10,557 nucleotides of DNA from Oscillospiraceae bacterium (lineage in GTDB: Bacteria; Bacillota; Clostridia; Oscillospirales; Ruminococcaceae): contig JAFPYQ010000032.1 in assembly GCA_017394475.1 (NCBI GenBank), positions 1 to 10,557 on the forward strand, given 5' to 3'. The notes beneath the pieces are model-generated. The model saw nothing but the letters and a program-made list of their open reading frames with translations, was not told the DNA's origin and searched no databases. The position numbers were made by a program, and so were the translations under genes. Shown here in pieces: positions 1-6,799 of this stretch. How positions within the stretch are numbered: position 1 is the stretch's first letter; each line of letters begins with the position of its first letter.

Positions 1-10
1 CATTTATCAG

Positions 11-39
11 AGTATACCACATCCTGCAAATAATGTCAA
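11..39 (-). promoter_or_regulatory. Sigma-A promoter for a divergent gene left of the window
   Basis: Read on the minus strand, TTGACA (plus 34-39) and TATACT (plus 11-16) are separated by 17 bases. TGG directly before the -10 box makes it an extended -10 promoter. Transcription would leave the window to the left, so the target gene is not visible. It diverges from the GH26 promoter, so the two transcription units share the intergenic region at 40-147. A functional link to mannan use is possible but not shown. Confidence 0.7.
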
Positions 40-40
40 G

Positions 41-55
41 GTCGGCAAAGCCGAC
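41..55. repeat. Inverted repeat GTCGGC-AAA-GCCGAC
   Basis: This is a perfect 6-bp inverted repeat with a 3-base centre. It begins two bases upstream of the -35 box of the minus-strand promoter. A plus-strand T-run (70-77) lies 14 bases beyond the repeat, too far for a standard intrinsic terminator. An operator for the left-hand gene is at least as likely. No known regulator site was recognised. Confidence 0.45.
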
Positions 56-147
56 AGTTGCCTCGTTGATTTTTTTTGTATGGTACATTCATTTTGCAAT
101 TCGGAGACTTTGTTTGATCACATCTATTTTACAAAGCTCAGCTGCTG

Positions 148-177
148 TTGACTTTCAGTATCCGGATGTGCTATAAT
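148..177 (+). promoter_or_regulatory. Sigma-A promoter of the GH26 gene
   Basis: TTGACT (148-153) and TATAAT (172-177) are separated by 18 bases, with TGC just before the -10 box as an extended -10 element. The inferred transcription start is near 184, leaving a leader of about 40 bases. The -35 box coincides with an upstream in-frame TTG, which argues against the longer reading of the GH26 protein. Confidence 0.8.
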
Positions 178-183
178 GTAGGA

Positions 184-196
184 GACCGCAGCGGTC
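184..196. promoter_or_regulatory. Palindrome at the GH26 transcription start (candidate operator)
   Basis: GACCGC-A-GCGGTC is a perfect palindrome with 6-bp arms and one central base. It sits 6 bases after the -10 box, on the expected transcription start, a classic place for a repressor site. It could instead form a short 5-bp hairpin with a CAG loop at the 5' end of the mRNA. The binding protein is unknown. Confidence 0.4.
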
Positions 197-225
197 ACAA
201 AAGACTCTTTACAGGAGCAGAAGAT

Positions 226-1197
226 ATGAAGAATTACGATACATCAGATAAAAATGCAGTGCAGGAGGTCAGGAACGTACTTGACTACCTGTCGGAAATA
301 CGCGGAAAGAAGATCATCACAGGCCAGCATACGCAGACCATGGCGCAGGAAGAGCTGCATCATATAACCGACATCACCGGCAAGGAGCCTGCCCTGCTGG
401 GTTTTGAGCTGCTTTCCTATTCCCCCAATATAAACTATCTCGATACGGATGAGGAATGTATCACCGAGGTGGAAGAAAACCGTGGAACGCTGCAGCGTGC
501 CTGGGAATGGGCAGCAAAGGGCGGCCTGATGACCTTCACATGGCACTGGTTCTCGCCGCTGGGGGGACATTCCAAATCATTTTTCAGCAAGAACACCGAT
601 TTTGACCCGAGGCAGGCACTGATAGAAGGCACCCCCGAGAACACCGCTCTCATGGCTGATATGGACTGTATGGCGGGAATACTTCGCCCATTCGGTGACA
701 AGCACATCCCCATCCTGTGGAGACCCTTCCATGAATCCGAGGGTGATTGGTTCTGGTGGAGCTCAAAGGGGGCAGAAACAGCAAGGCAGCTTTTCAGGCT
801 GATGCACGATCATTTCACCGAAAAATGCGGACTGCACCATCTTATCTGGGTATGGAACTCACCCAAAGCCGAGGGATATCCAGGTGATGATGTGGTGGAT
901 ATCATATCCAGGGATATGTATCCCCCTGCCTATGAATACTCCTCTCACAGATCCGAATATCTCGAACTGAAAAAGATCACAGAGCAGCCCAAGATAGCAG
1001 CCATAGCCGAAACAGGAGTTATCCCCGATGCCGAGGCAGTCATAAAGGACAAGGCAGAATGGACATACTATATGACATGGTCGCGGGATTTCAGCCTGAG
1101 CGAAAAGTTCAACACCAATGATGAACTGCGCCGCCTTTACAGCAGCGAATATGCGGTGACCCTGGACAAGCTCCCGAAGCTCTACAGCATCCGATAG
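226..1197 (+). CDS. Cytoplasmic GH26 endo-beta-mannanase-type glycoside hydrolase
   Basis: The product (323 aa) is a single-domain family 26 glycoside hydrolase. Most members cleave beta-1,4-mannosidic bonds with retention of configuration. The family's acid/base motif is seen as WRPFHESEGDWFWW, with E170 as the presumed proton donor. AETG around 261-264 places the nucleophile at E262. An early ITGQH motif, a MYP motif near 231-233 and many aromatic residues fit a substrate cleft. The start at 226 has AGGAG 8 bases upstream; a longer frame back to TTG 148 would run through the promoter. No signal peptide, carbohydrate-binding module or dockerin is present, so the enzyme probably acts inside the cell on imported manno-oligosaccharides. 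Release of mannobiose is possible but cannot be read from sequence. Some GH26 enzymes act on other beta-glycans, so substrate is less certain than family. The LysR gene follows without a terminator. Confidence 0.87.
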   Translation: MKNYDTSDKNAVQEVRNVLDYLSEIRGKKIITGQHTQTMAQEELHHITDITGKEPALLGFELLSYSPNINYLDTDEECITEVEENRGTLQRAWEWAAKGGLMTFTWHWFSPLGGHSKSFFSKNTDFDPRQALIEGTPENTALMADMDCMAGILRPFGDKHIPILWRPFHESEGDWFWWSSKGAETARQLFRLMHDHFTEKCGLHHLIWVWNSPKAEGYPGDDVVDIISRDMYPPAYEYSSHRSEYLELKKITEQPKIAAIAETGVIPDAEAVIKDKAEWTYYMTWSRDFSLSEKFNTNDELRRLYSSEYAVTLDKLPKLYSIR

Positions 1198-1229
1198 GAT
1201 GCAGACATACAGAAGATGAGTGAACAACA

Positions 1230-2144
1230 ATGACATTACAGCAGCTCAAATACATCATAGCCATAGTCGAATCGGGCTCCATAACCACAGCCGCCCAGCG
1301 CCTTTTCATAGCCCAGCCCAGTCTTTCCAAATCAGTGGCAGAGCTTGAGAAGGAAATGGGCATAACCATATTCAACCGTAGCAACAGAGGGGTATATCTC
1401 TCCGAGGAGGGGACGAAGTTCCTGTCATACGCACGGCAGATAGTCGAGCAGACAGAGCTGCTCGAAAGCGAATACAAATCCGCTCCTCCGCCCAACAGGG
1501 CTTTTGCGGTATCCTCACAGCACTACGCCTTTGTAGTCAACGCCTTTGTGGAACTTGTGCGCGAATACGGCAGGGATAAATACGAGTTTACCCTGCGCGA
1601 GCTGAAAACAGCGGAGATAATCGAGGATGTACGCACCCGCAGGAGCGACATCGGCGTGCTTTACCTGTGCGATTTCAACCGGGAGGTCATACGGCATATA
1701 CTGCAGAACGAGGAGCTGCAGTTCGAGTGCCTGTTCACTGCAAAGCCCCATGTTTTTGTAAGCAAGGACAATCCTCTTGTGGGCAGAAAGAGCGTCACCC
1801 TTGACGATCTGAAAGCATTTCCCCGCCTGACCTATGACCAGGGCGTGAAAAACTCCTTCTATTTTGCCGAGGAGCTGCATATCACGGCGGTAAGCCCGAA
1901 AAACATCGTCGTTTCCGACAGGGCGACCCTGTTTAATCTGCTCATCGGTCTTGACGGCTACACCATCTCCTCCGGGGTACTGAGCACCGATCTCAACGGC
2001 AGCAATATCGTTTCCATCCCTCTTGAAAGCCATGAGATCATGGAGATAGGCTATATCTTCACCACCGACAGGCCTATGAACGAGCTGACAAAGCGGTATC
2101 TGGAGCATCTCAGAAAATATATCGAGAATTTCAGGGTGACATAG
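1230..2144 (+). CDS. LysR-family transcriptional regulator, candidate regulator of metE-metF
   Basis: The 304-aa protein has the LysR layout: an N-terminal winged helix-turn-helix at about 1-60 (residues SITTAAQRLF and PSLSKSVAELEKEMG), a linker helix to about 88, and an effector-binding domain at about 92-295. The Shine-Dalgarno is weak. A 5-codon frame (ATG 1216 to TGA 1231-1233) overlaps the start codon as ATGA and might help by coupling. The gene lies 32 bases after the GH26 gene and may be co-transcribed with it. It is also directly upstream of metE, in the same direction, and a T-N11-A palindrome lies before the metE promoter. LysR proteins such as MetR and MtaR control methionine genes, so metE-metF is the favoured target. 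The GH26 region is the alternative. The effector (homocysteine in MetR) is not shown by sequence. Confidence 0.88.
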   Translation: MTLQQLKYIIAIVESGSITTAAQRLFIAQPSLSKSVAELEKEMGITIFNRSNRGVYLSEEGTKFLSYARQIVEQTELLESEYKSAPPPNRAFAVSSQHYAFVVNAFVELVREYGRDKYEFTLRELKTAEIIEDVRTRRSDIGVLYLCDFNREVIRHILQNEELQFECLFTAKPHVFVSKDNPLVGRKSVTLDDLKAFPRLTYDQGVKNSFYFAEELHITAVSPKNIVVSDRATLFNLLIGLDGYTISSGVLSTDLNGSNIVSIPLESHEIMEIGYIFTTDRPMNELTKRYLEHLRKYIENFRVT

Positions 2145-2173
2145 CTAAAAGCTATGTCACCTCATTTCTTTTT
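2134..2173 (+). terminator. Intrinsic terminator of the LysR gene
   Basis: A perfect 12-bp stem (2135-2146 with 2150-2161) closes a 3-base AAA loop and is followed by a T-rich tail, TCATTTCTTTTT (2162-2173). The LysR stop codon TAG (2142-2144) lies inside the left arm. The stem is A/T-richer than usual, but length and tail support termination. The central part also reads as a LysR-type operator, entered separately. Confidence 0.75.
2141..2155. promoter_or_regulatory. Candidate LysR/MetR-type operator (T-N11-A) upstream of metE
   Basis: ATAGCTAAAAGCTAT is an interrupted palindrome that fits the LysR recognition rule T-N11-A (T2142 to A2154). Its centre, 2148, is about 66 bases upstream of the inferred metE start near 2214, and LysR recognition sites typically sit near -65. 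The ATAG...CTAT outer parts resemble the MET-box I recall for MtaR-like regulators in streptococci. It lies entirely within the terminator stem, so the symmetry may serve only termination. Confidence 0.45.
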
Positions 2174-2177
2174 AGTA

Positions 2178-2207
2178 TTAACACTTTTCCTGCAGATATG
2201 GTATACT
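2178..2207 (+). promoter_or_regulatory. Promoter of the metE-metF operon
   Basis: TTAACA (2178-2183) and TATACT (2202-2207) are separated by 18 bases, with TGG before the -10 box as an extended element. The inferred start is near 2214, giving a leader of about 30 bases. That is too short for a SAM or T-box riboswitch, so control is more likely by a DNA-binding protein. Confidence 0.7.
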
Positions 2208-2244
2208 TGATAACACTGAACACAACACACCGGAGGAATTGAAA

Positions 2245-4518
2245 ATGAAAACATCTGTTATCGGATACCCGCGTATAGGCGATCTGCGCGAGCTGAAATT
2301 TGCCAGCGAAAAATATTTCCGCAGCGAGATCACACGGGAAGAGCTTGAAGAACAGGCAAAGAAGATCCGCCTGCACAATCTGAACACACAGAAAAACAGC
2401 GGTATAGACCTTATACCTTCCAATGATTTCTCTTACTATGACGGCGTGCTGGACAATGCATTCCTGTTCAATGCCGTTCCCGAAAGATACACAGCCCTGG
2501 GTCTTTCCCCACTTGATACATACTTTGCGGCTGCCAGGGGATATCAGGGTGAAAAGGGCGATGTAAAAGCCCTTGCAATGAAAAAATGGTACAATACCAA
2601 CTATCATTACATGGTACCGGAGATAGATGATGCAACAGAGATCCGCCTTGTGGGAAGCAAGCCCTTTGAACTGTTTTGCGAAGCCCTTGAAAGCGGCATC
2701 GTTACAAGACCCGTAATAACCGGTGCATATACATTTCTCAGCCTTGCAAGATACAAGGGGAGCAAAAAGGCAGCAGACCTTGCCGAACAGACTGCTGCAG
2801 CCTATTCCGCGCTCCTTGAAAAGTTCTCGGAGCTTGGCGCAGAATGGGTACAGTTTGATGAGCCCTCTCTCGTGAAGGATATGACTGCGGATGATATACA
2901 GCTTTTCGTATCGCTCTATAAAAAGATACTTCCCGGGAAAAAGAATGTAAAGGTACTGGTACAGACCTATTTCGGAGATGTCCGTGACTGCTACAGGGAG
3001 ATATGCTCCCTTGACTTTGACGGTATAGGCCTTGACTTTATAGAGGGCAAGAAAACTCTCGCACTCATAAAGGAAAACGGGTTCCCGAAGGATAAGGTGC
3101 TGTTTGCGGGCATCGTGAACGGCAAGAATATATGGCGCAACAACTATGCTACAACTCTCCCGCTCATCCATGAGCTGAAAAAGTATGTATCGGATATAGT
3201 CCTCAGCACATCCTGCTCACTGCTCCATGTCCCCTGCACCCTCAGAAATGAAACAAAGCTGCCCGATGATATCAAAAAACACTTCGCTTATGCAGAGGAA
3301 AAGCTCTCGGAGCTGTCTGAGATAAGGAAGACAGCAGAGTCCCCCCTTCCCCTTGAAACACCGGAATACCGTGCCAATGTAAAGCTCCATGAAGAGGTAA
3401 GATCGGGCACAAACGATGAAGTGAGAAAAAAGGTGGCAGCCCTCACAGAAAAGGACTTCGTAAGGCTCCCGGAATTTGCGGAGCGTGAGCGCATCCAGAA
3501 GAAGCGTTTCGGACTTCCCCTGTTCCCCACAACGACCATAGGCTCCTTCCCTCAGACCTCGGATGTAAAATCTGCAAGAAAGGCATTCCGCAGCGGTGAG
3601 CTCACTGCCGATGAATATGAGAGCTTCATAAAGGGAAAGATAGCAGACTGTGTTGCCCTGCAGGAAAAGATAGGCCTTGATGTGCTCGTTCACGGTGAAT
3701 TTGAGCGAAACGACATGGTGGAATACTTCGGCGAGTGCCTTGAAGGATATATCTTTACCGAGAAGGCATGGGTACAGTCCTACGGTACACGCTGTGTCAA
3801 GCCCCCTGTGGTATGGGGCGATATCTCCAGAGCAAAGCCTATGACAGTAAAGTGGGCAGTATATGCCCAGAGCCTCACTGACAAGCCCATGAAGGGAATG
3901 CTCACAGGCCCTGTGACTATACTCAACTGGTCCTTCCCCCGTGAGGATATTTCTCTCAAGGAAAGCGCACTCCAGATCGCCCTTGCCATCCGCGAGGAAG
4001 TGCTCGATCTTGAAGCCAACGGCATCAGAGTGATACAGGTAGATGAGGCGGCTCTCCGCGAAAAACTGCCCCTGCGCAGATCGGACTGGCGCGAGGATTA
4101 TCTTGACTGGGCTATCCCCGCATTCAGATATGTCCACAGCGGAGTAAAGCCCGAAACACAGATACACACTCACATGTGTTACAGTGAATTTGCTGATATC
4201 ATAAAGGATATCGACAACATGGATGCGGATGTGATAACCTTTGAGGCATCAAGGTCCGATCTTACCATCCTCGATGTCCTGAAGGAAAACAACTTCCGAA
4301 CAGAGGTGGGTCCCGGAGTATATGACATCCATTCCCCCAGGATACCTTCCAAGGATGAGATAAAGGCAGCCATAAACAAGATGATCGGCCGCATCCCCGC
4401 GGAAAAGCTCTGGATAAATCCCGACTGCGGATTAAAGACCAGAGGCAACGAGGAGACAGTCCCCAGTCTTACAAATCTTGTTAAGGCTGCAGCAGAGGCA
4501 AGAAATGAAAACAGCTGA
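2245..4518 (+). CDS. metE: Cobalamin-independent methionine synthase MetE
   Basis: MetE (EC 2.1.1.14) transfers a methyl group from 5-methyl-tetrahydropteroyl-polyglutamate to homocysteine to make methionine, without vitamin B12. The 757-aa length fits the family (about 750-760). The N-terminal barrel begins with VIGYPRIG, and the catalytic C-terminal domain starts near 425 with FPTTTIGSFPQT. The zinc ligands are all present: H643 and C645 in THMCYSEF, E667 in ITFEASRS and C728 in INPDCGLKTR. Conserved VLVHGEFERNDMVEYFGE lies near 481-497. GGAGG at 2232-2236 lies 8 bases before ATG 2245; an in-frame TTG at 2239 is only 2 bases from it and was rejected. The gene overlaps metF by 14 bases, so its methyl-donor enzyme is made with it. 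The cytosolic enzyme appears intact. Confidence 0.97.
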   Translation: MKTSVIGYPRIGDLRELKFASEKYFRSEITREELEEQAKKIRLHNLNTQKNSGIDLIPSNDFSYYDGVLDNAFLFNAVPERYTALGLSPLDTYFAAARGYQGEKGDVKALAMKKWYNTNYHYMVPEIDDATEIRLVGSKPFELFCEALESGIVTRPVITGAYTFLSLARYKGSKKAADLAEQTAAAYSALLEKFSELGAEWVQFDEPSLVKDMTADDIQLFVSLYKKILPGKKNVKVLVQTYFGDVRDCYREICSLDFDGIGLDFIEGKKTLALIKENGFPKDKVLFAGIVNGKNIWRNNYATTLPLIHELKKYVSDIVLSTSCSLLHVPCTLRNETKLPDDIKKHFAYAEEKLSELSEIRKTAESPLPLETPEYRANVKLHEEVRSGTNDEVRKKVAALTEKDFVRLPEFAERERIQKKRFGLPLFPTTTIGSFPQTSDVKSARKAFRSGELTADEYESFIKGKIADCVALQEKIGLDVLVHGEFERNDMVEYFGECLEGYIFTEKAWVQSYGTRCVKPPVVWGDISRAKPMTVKWAVYAQSLTDKPMKGMLTGPVTILNWSFPREDISLKESALQIALAIREEVLDLEANGIRVIQVDEAALREKLPLRRSDWREDYLDWAIPAFRYVHSGVKPETQIHTHMCYSEFADIIKDIDNMDADVITFEASRSDLTILDVLKENNFRTEVGPGVYDIHSPRIPSKDEIKAAINKMIGRIPAEKLWINPDCGLKTRGNEETVPSLTNLVKAAAEARNENS

Positions 4519-5371
4519 GTTATTTTCAGACAAGACAGTATTTTCCCTGGAGGTATTCCCTCCTAAGCCGGATGCCGATGAAAGCGTCATCTATAACACC
4601 CTTGAACAGCTCTCTGACATCAGGGCCGATTTTATCAGCGTGACCTACGGCGCGGGCGGCGGAAAGAACGGCAGCAAGACCATAGGCATCGCATCGGATA
4701 TACAGAATATGTACGGCGTGGAAAGTGTGGCTCACATGCCCTGTATCGACCTTACAAAGGAACAGGCAAGACTTATTCTCGAAAGCATGCGGGAGCACGG
4801 CATCGAAAACATCCTCGCACTGAGGGGCGACAGAAAGGATGAGTCGCCGGTACAGTCCGATTTCCGCCACGCCTCCGACCTTATCAGCTTCATAAAGGAA
4901 AAGTATGATTTCAACATCATCGCTGCCTGCTATCCCGAGGTACATCCTGAGAGCACGGGAGCGGTAGATGACCTGAAATGGCTCAGATACAAGGTGGAAT
5001 GCGGCGCAGACCACCTTATCACACAGTTGTTCCTTGACAACAGGTATTTCTTTGATTTCCGTGAAAAGGCACGCATCGCCGGGATAAATGCCCCCATAGA
5101 GGCGGGCATCATGCCTGTGACCAACAAACGACAGATCGAACGGATGGTAAAGCTGTGCGGTGTGGCACTGCCGCAGAAATTCGTCCGCGTCCTTGAAAAG
5201 TATGAGCATAATGAAACAGCGCTGCGTGATGCGGGCATCGCTTACGCCATCGACCAGATAACCGACCTTATCGCCGAGGGAGTAGACGGCATACATCTCT
5301 ACACCATGAACAACGCTTACATCGCCCACAGGATATATGATGCGGTACAGAGCCTTATTTCCGCAAAATGA
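4505..5371 (+). CDS. metF: 5,10-methylenetetrahydrofolate reductase MetF
   Basis: MetF (EC 1.5.1.20) is a cytosolic flavoenzyme that reduces 5,10-methylene-THF to 5-methyl-THF, the methyl donor for MetE. The product (288 aa) is a single catalytic barrel. Family motifs are visible: SLEVFPPK with E16 as the presumed catalytic acid, FISVTYGAGG (43-52), NILALRGD with D109, ACYPEVHPE (141-149) and LITQLF with Q174. HMPC replaces the commoner HLTC near 77-80, a mild variant. ATG 4505 was chosen because AGAGG (4494-4498) lies 6 bases upstream; it overlaps the end of metE by 14 bases, indicating coupling. No metV-like zinc-domain partner, as found in acetogens, is adjacent. The operon ends at the hairpin 30 bases downstream. 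Confidence 0.95.
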   Translation: MKTAELFSDKTVFSLEVFPPKPDADESVIYNTLEQLSDIRADFISVTYGAGGGKNGSKTIGIASDIQNMYGVESVAHMPCIDLTKEQARLILESMREHGIENILALRGDRKDESPVQSDFRHASDLISFIKEKYDFNIIAACYPEVHPESTGAVDDLKWLRYKVECGADHLITQLFLDNRYFFDFREKARIAGINAPIEAGIMPVTNKRQIERMVKLCGVALPQKFVRVLEKYEHNETALRDAGIAYAIDQITDLIAEGVDGIHLYTMNNAYIAHRIYDAVQSLISAK

Positions 5372-5400
5372 CCGCAAGCTATAACATCACAGGGCGTATG

Positions 5401-5437
5401 CGCAGTATCGGTATCTCACTGATACTGCGTTTTCGTT
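5401..5437 (+). terminator. Intrinsic terminator of metE-metF
   Basis: CGCAGTATC (5401-5409) pairs with GATACTGCG (5421-5429). Two or three further inner pairs leave a loop of about 5 bases. TTTTCGTT follows on the plus strand. The stem starts 30 bases after the metF stop codon. Confidence 0.8.
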
Positions 5438-5480
5438 CATTCCGGCAAAAGGGCTGTCGGTGCATATCGGGAAAAGATCA

Positions 5481-5509
5481 TTGACATATCCCCGTAAATG
5501 TGATATAAT
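5481..5509 (+). promoter_or_regulatory. Perfect-consensus sigma-A promoter of the rhodanese-TtcA gene
   Basis: TTGACA (5481-5486), a 17-base spacer and TATAAT (5504-5509) match the consensus exactly, and TGA before the -10 box adds an extended element. The inferred start is near 5516, leaving a leader of about 100 bases. A promoter this strong with a long structured leader suggests that expression may be set after initiation. Confidence 0.9.
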
Positions 5510-5520
5510 CTGATGTGGTT

Positions 5521-5615
5521 CTGCGGCTGTATCCATACCGTATTTGATACTATCCCACGGATACAGGCTGCACCTGTGATGAAACACAGAAAAGTCTATC
5601 CGTGTTGGTGACAGT
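5521..5615 (+). ncRNA. Structured 5' leader with competing pairings (candidate cis-regulatory RNA)
   Basis: Segment 1, CTGTATCC (5527-5534), pairs with segment 2, GGATACAG (5559-5566). Outward pairing of 5522-5526 with 5568-5572 extends this to 13 pairs around a bulged G5567. CACGGATA (5556-5563), mostly the same segment 2, also pairs perfectly over 8 bases with segment 3, TATCCGTG (5597-5604). Segment 3 ends two bases before GGTGA (5607-5611), the ribosome binding site of the gene at 5616. The two pairings exclude each other. A small hairpin (5574-5578 with 5585-5589) lies between segments 2 and 3. No known riboswitch class was recognised. The pairings are seen directly; a switching role is inferred. 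Confidence 0.45.
5607..5611 (+). promoter_or_regulatory. Ribosome binding site GGTGA of the rhodanese-TtcA gene
   Basis: GGTGA matches the 3' part of the full Shine-Dalgarno AGGAGGTGA and stands 4 bases before ATG 5616, an acceptable aligned spacing. It lies two bases after leader segment 3, so a helix formed by segments 2 and 3 would abut it. Confidence 0.6.
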
Positions 5616-6722
5616 ATGAAAGAAGAAATACGTTTTGATGAGATACCCGAGGGAGCAGTGCTCGTTGATATACGGGACAGTTATTCCTTTTCCTTCGGTG
5701 CAGTGGAAGGCTCCGTGAACATCCCGGAGGATCGCCTTGAAGAAAGCATAACCCGATACCCTGCAGGCACGGACTTCGTGCTGATATGCCGTTCGGGCGT
5801 CCTCAGCACAGATGCTGCAAGGATGCTGCGTGCAAAGGGGATAAGTGCCGCAAGCCTTGCAGGCGGGTATGTGACATGGCTGGCTGATTCCCTTTCCGCA
5901 AGAGATGATCTTTCGGAAAAGGCGCTTCATTCCCTCAGGAGCACATACAGCTACAATATTATGAGCAAGGCAAAGCAGGCAATAAAGGAATATGATATGC
6001 TACGTCCCGGGGACAAGGTGGGAGTGTGTATATCGGGCGGCAAGGATTCGATGCTGCTGGCTCTCATATTCAAGGAACTGCACCTGCATGGGAATATATC
6101 CTTTGAGCCTGTTTACATGGTGATGGATCCCGGCTACAGCAGGGAAACAAGGGCGCAGATAGAAGAAAACCTGCGTATACTCGATATCCCCGCCGTTATA
6201 TTCAACACCAATATATTCACCGCGGTGGAAAAGGAAAAAAGCCCCTGCACACTTTGCGCAAAGCTGCGCAGAGGTGCTCTCTACGACCATGCACAACAGC
6301 TCGGCTGCAACAAGATAGCCCTGGGACACCACTTTGACGATGTTATAGAAACGACTCTGATGGGTATGCTTTTCGGCGGTCAGATGCAGTGCATGATGCC
6401 CCGCCTGAAAGCCGCGCACTTTGAGAATATGGAGCTTATCCGCCCTATGTATCTTGTGCGTGAGGCTGATGTGATCCGTTTCAAGAACTATCACAAGCTG
6501 CATTTCATACAGTGTGCCTGCCACTTTACTGACACCTGCTCCTCCTGCGATGAACATTCGGGCTCAAAGAGGAAATATGTCAAGGAGCTCATAGCGGAGC
6601 TAAAGAAGGAAAACCCGCAGATCGAGATGAACATTTACCGCAGTGCATGCAAGGTAAATCTCGCCACCCTCATATCCTATAAAGACCTTGACGGGAAGAT
6701 CCGCAGCGTGCTGGACAGATGA
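5616..6722 (+). CDS. Rhodanese domain fused to a TtcA-type PP-loop ATPase (probable tRNA thiolation enzyme)
   Basis: The 368-aa protein joins two sulfur-handling units. Residues about 1-92 are a rhodanese domain with active-site loop CRSGVLS; C58 is the expected persulfide carrier. After a linker, residues about 112-345 form an adenylating PP-loop ATPase of the TtcA/TilS group. The PP-loop SGGKDS is at 140-145, SPCTLCAKLRRGALY carries C211 and C214, and GHHFDDVIET (237-246) follows. TtcA uses two such cysteines plus a third to hold a 4Fe-4S cluster and make 2-thiocytidine in tRNA. Here C300, C302, C308 and C311 offer candidates for the third ligand or an extra metal site. The fusion suggests that the rhodanese passes persulfide sulfur to the ATPase. 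Target base and tRNA are not determined; 2-thiocytidine-32 is favoured, with another thiolated base as the alternative. The gene stands alone between its own promoter and a terminator. Confidence 0.85.
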   Translation: MKEEIRFDEIPEGAVLVDIRDSYSFSFGAVEGSVNIPEDRLEESITRYPAGTDFVLICRSGVLSTDAARMLRAKGISAASLAGGYVTWLADSLSARDDLSEKALHSLRSTYSYNIMSKAKQAIKEYDMLRPGDKVGVCISGGKDSMLLALIFKELHLHGNISFEPVYMVMDPGYSRETRAQIEENLRILDIPAVIFNTNIFTAVEKEKSPCTLCAKLRRGALYDHAQQLGCNKIALGHHFDDVIETTLMGMLFGGQMQCMMPRLKAAHFENMELIRPMYLVREADVIRFKNYHKLHFIQCACHFTDTCSSCDEHSGSKRKYVKELIAELKKENPQIEMNIYRSACKVNLATLISYKDLDGKIRSVLDR

Positions 6723-6799
6723 CGGCACATCAGCGGTAAATTACAAAAAGCTCCATACAGACACGATGCATTATGGTTGTGCATATAACCGCAAGCTAT

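Noticed and set aside
41..77. A plus-strand intrinsic terminator formed by the repeat at 41-55 and the T-run at 70-77
   Set aside because: The 14-base gap between stem and T-run is too long, and no plus-strand gene is seen ending here.
148..225. A 26-residue N-terminal extension of the GH26 protein from a TTG at 148
   Set aside because: It would translate the promoter (-35 at 148-153, -10 at 172-177), while ATG 226 has AGGAG at ideal spacing.
1216..1233. A 5-codon upstream frame ending ATGA over the LysR start codon
   Set aside because: Its own ribosome binding site is weak and such overlaps are common by chance; kept only as a note in the LysR entry.
2152..3171. A long open frame on the minus strand antisense to metE (339 codons), with others at 3217-4173 and 4526-5377
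   Set aside because: They mirror well-supported metE and metF, have cysteine-rich low-plausibility translations, and lack ribosome binding sites. They result from codon bias on the opposite strand.
4478..4504. A 9-residue longer MetF starting at TTG 4478
   Set aside because: ATG 4505 has AGAGG 6 bases upstream and gives the normal family N-terminus.
5550..5930. Minus-strand open frames opposite the rhodanese domain (5550-5930) and the ATPase (6000-6557)
   Set aside because: They are opposite a clearly conserved protein and show no recognisable family features.
5371..6799. A 12-base direct repeat ACCGCAAGCTAT at 5371-5382 and 6788-6799, each before a terminator hairpin
   Set aside because: A few 12-base matches are expected by chance in 10 kb, and the distances to the hairpins differ (18 and 0 bases).
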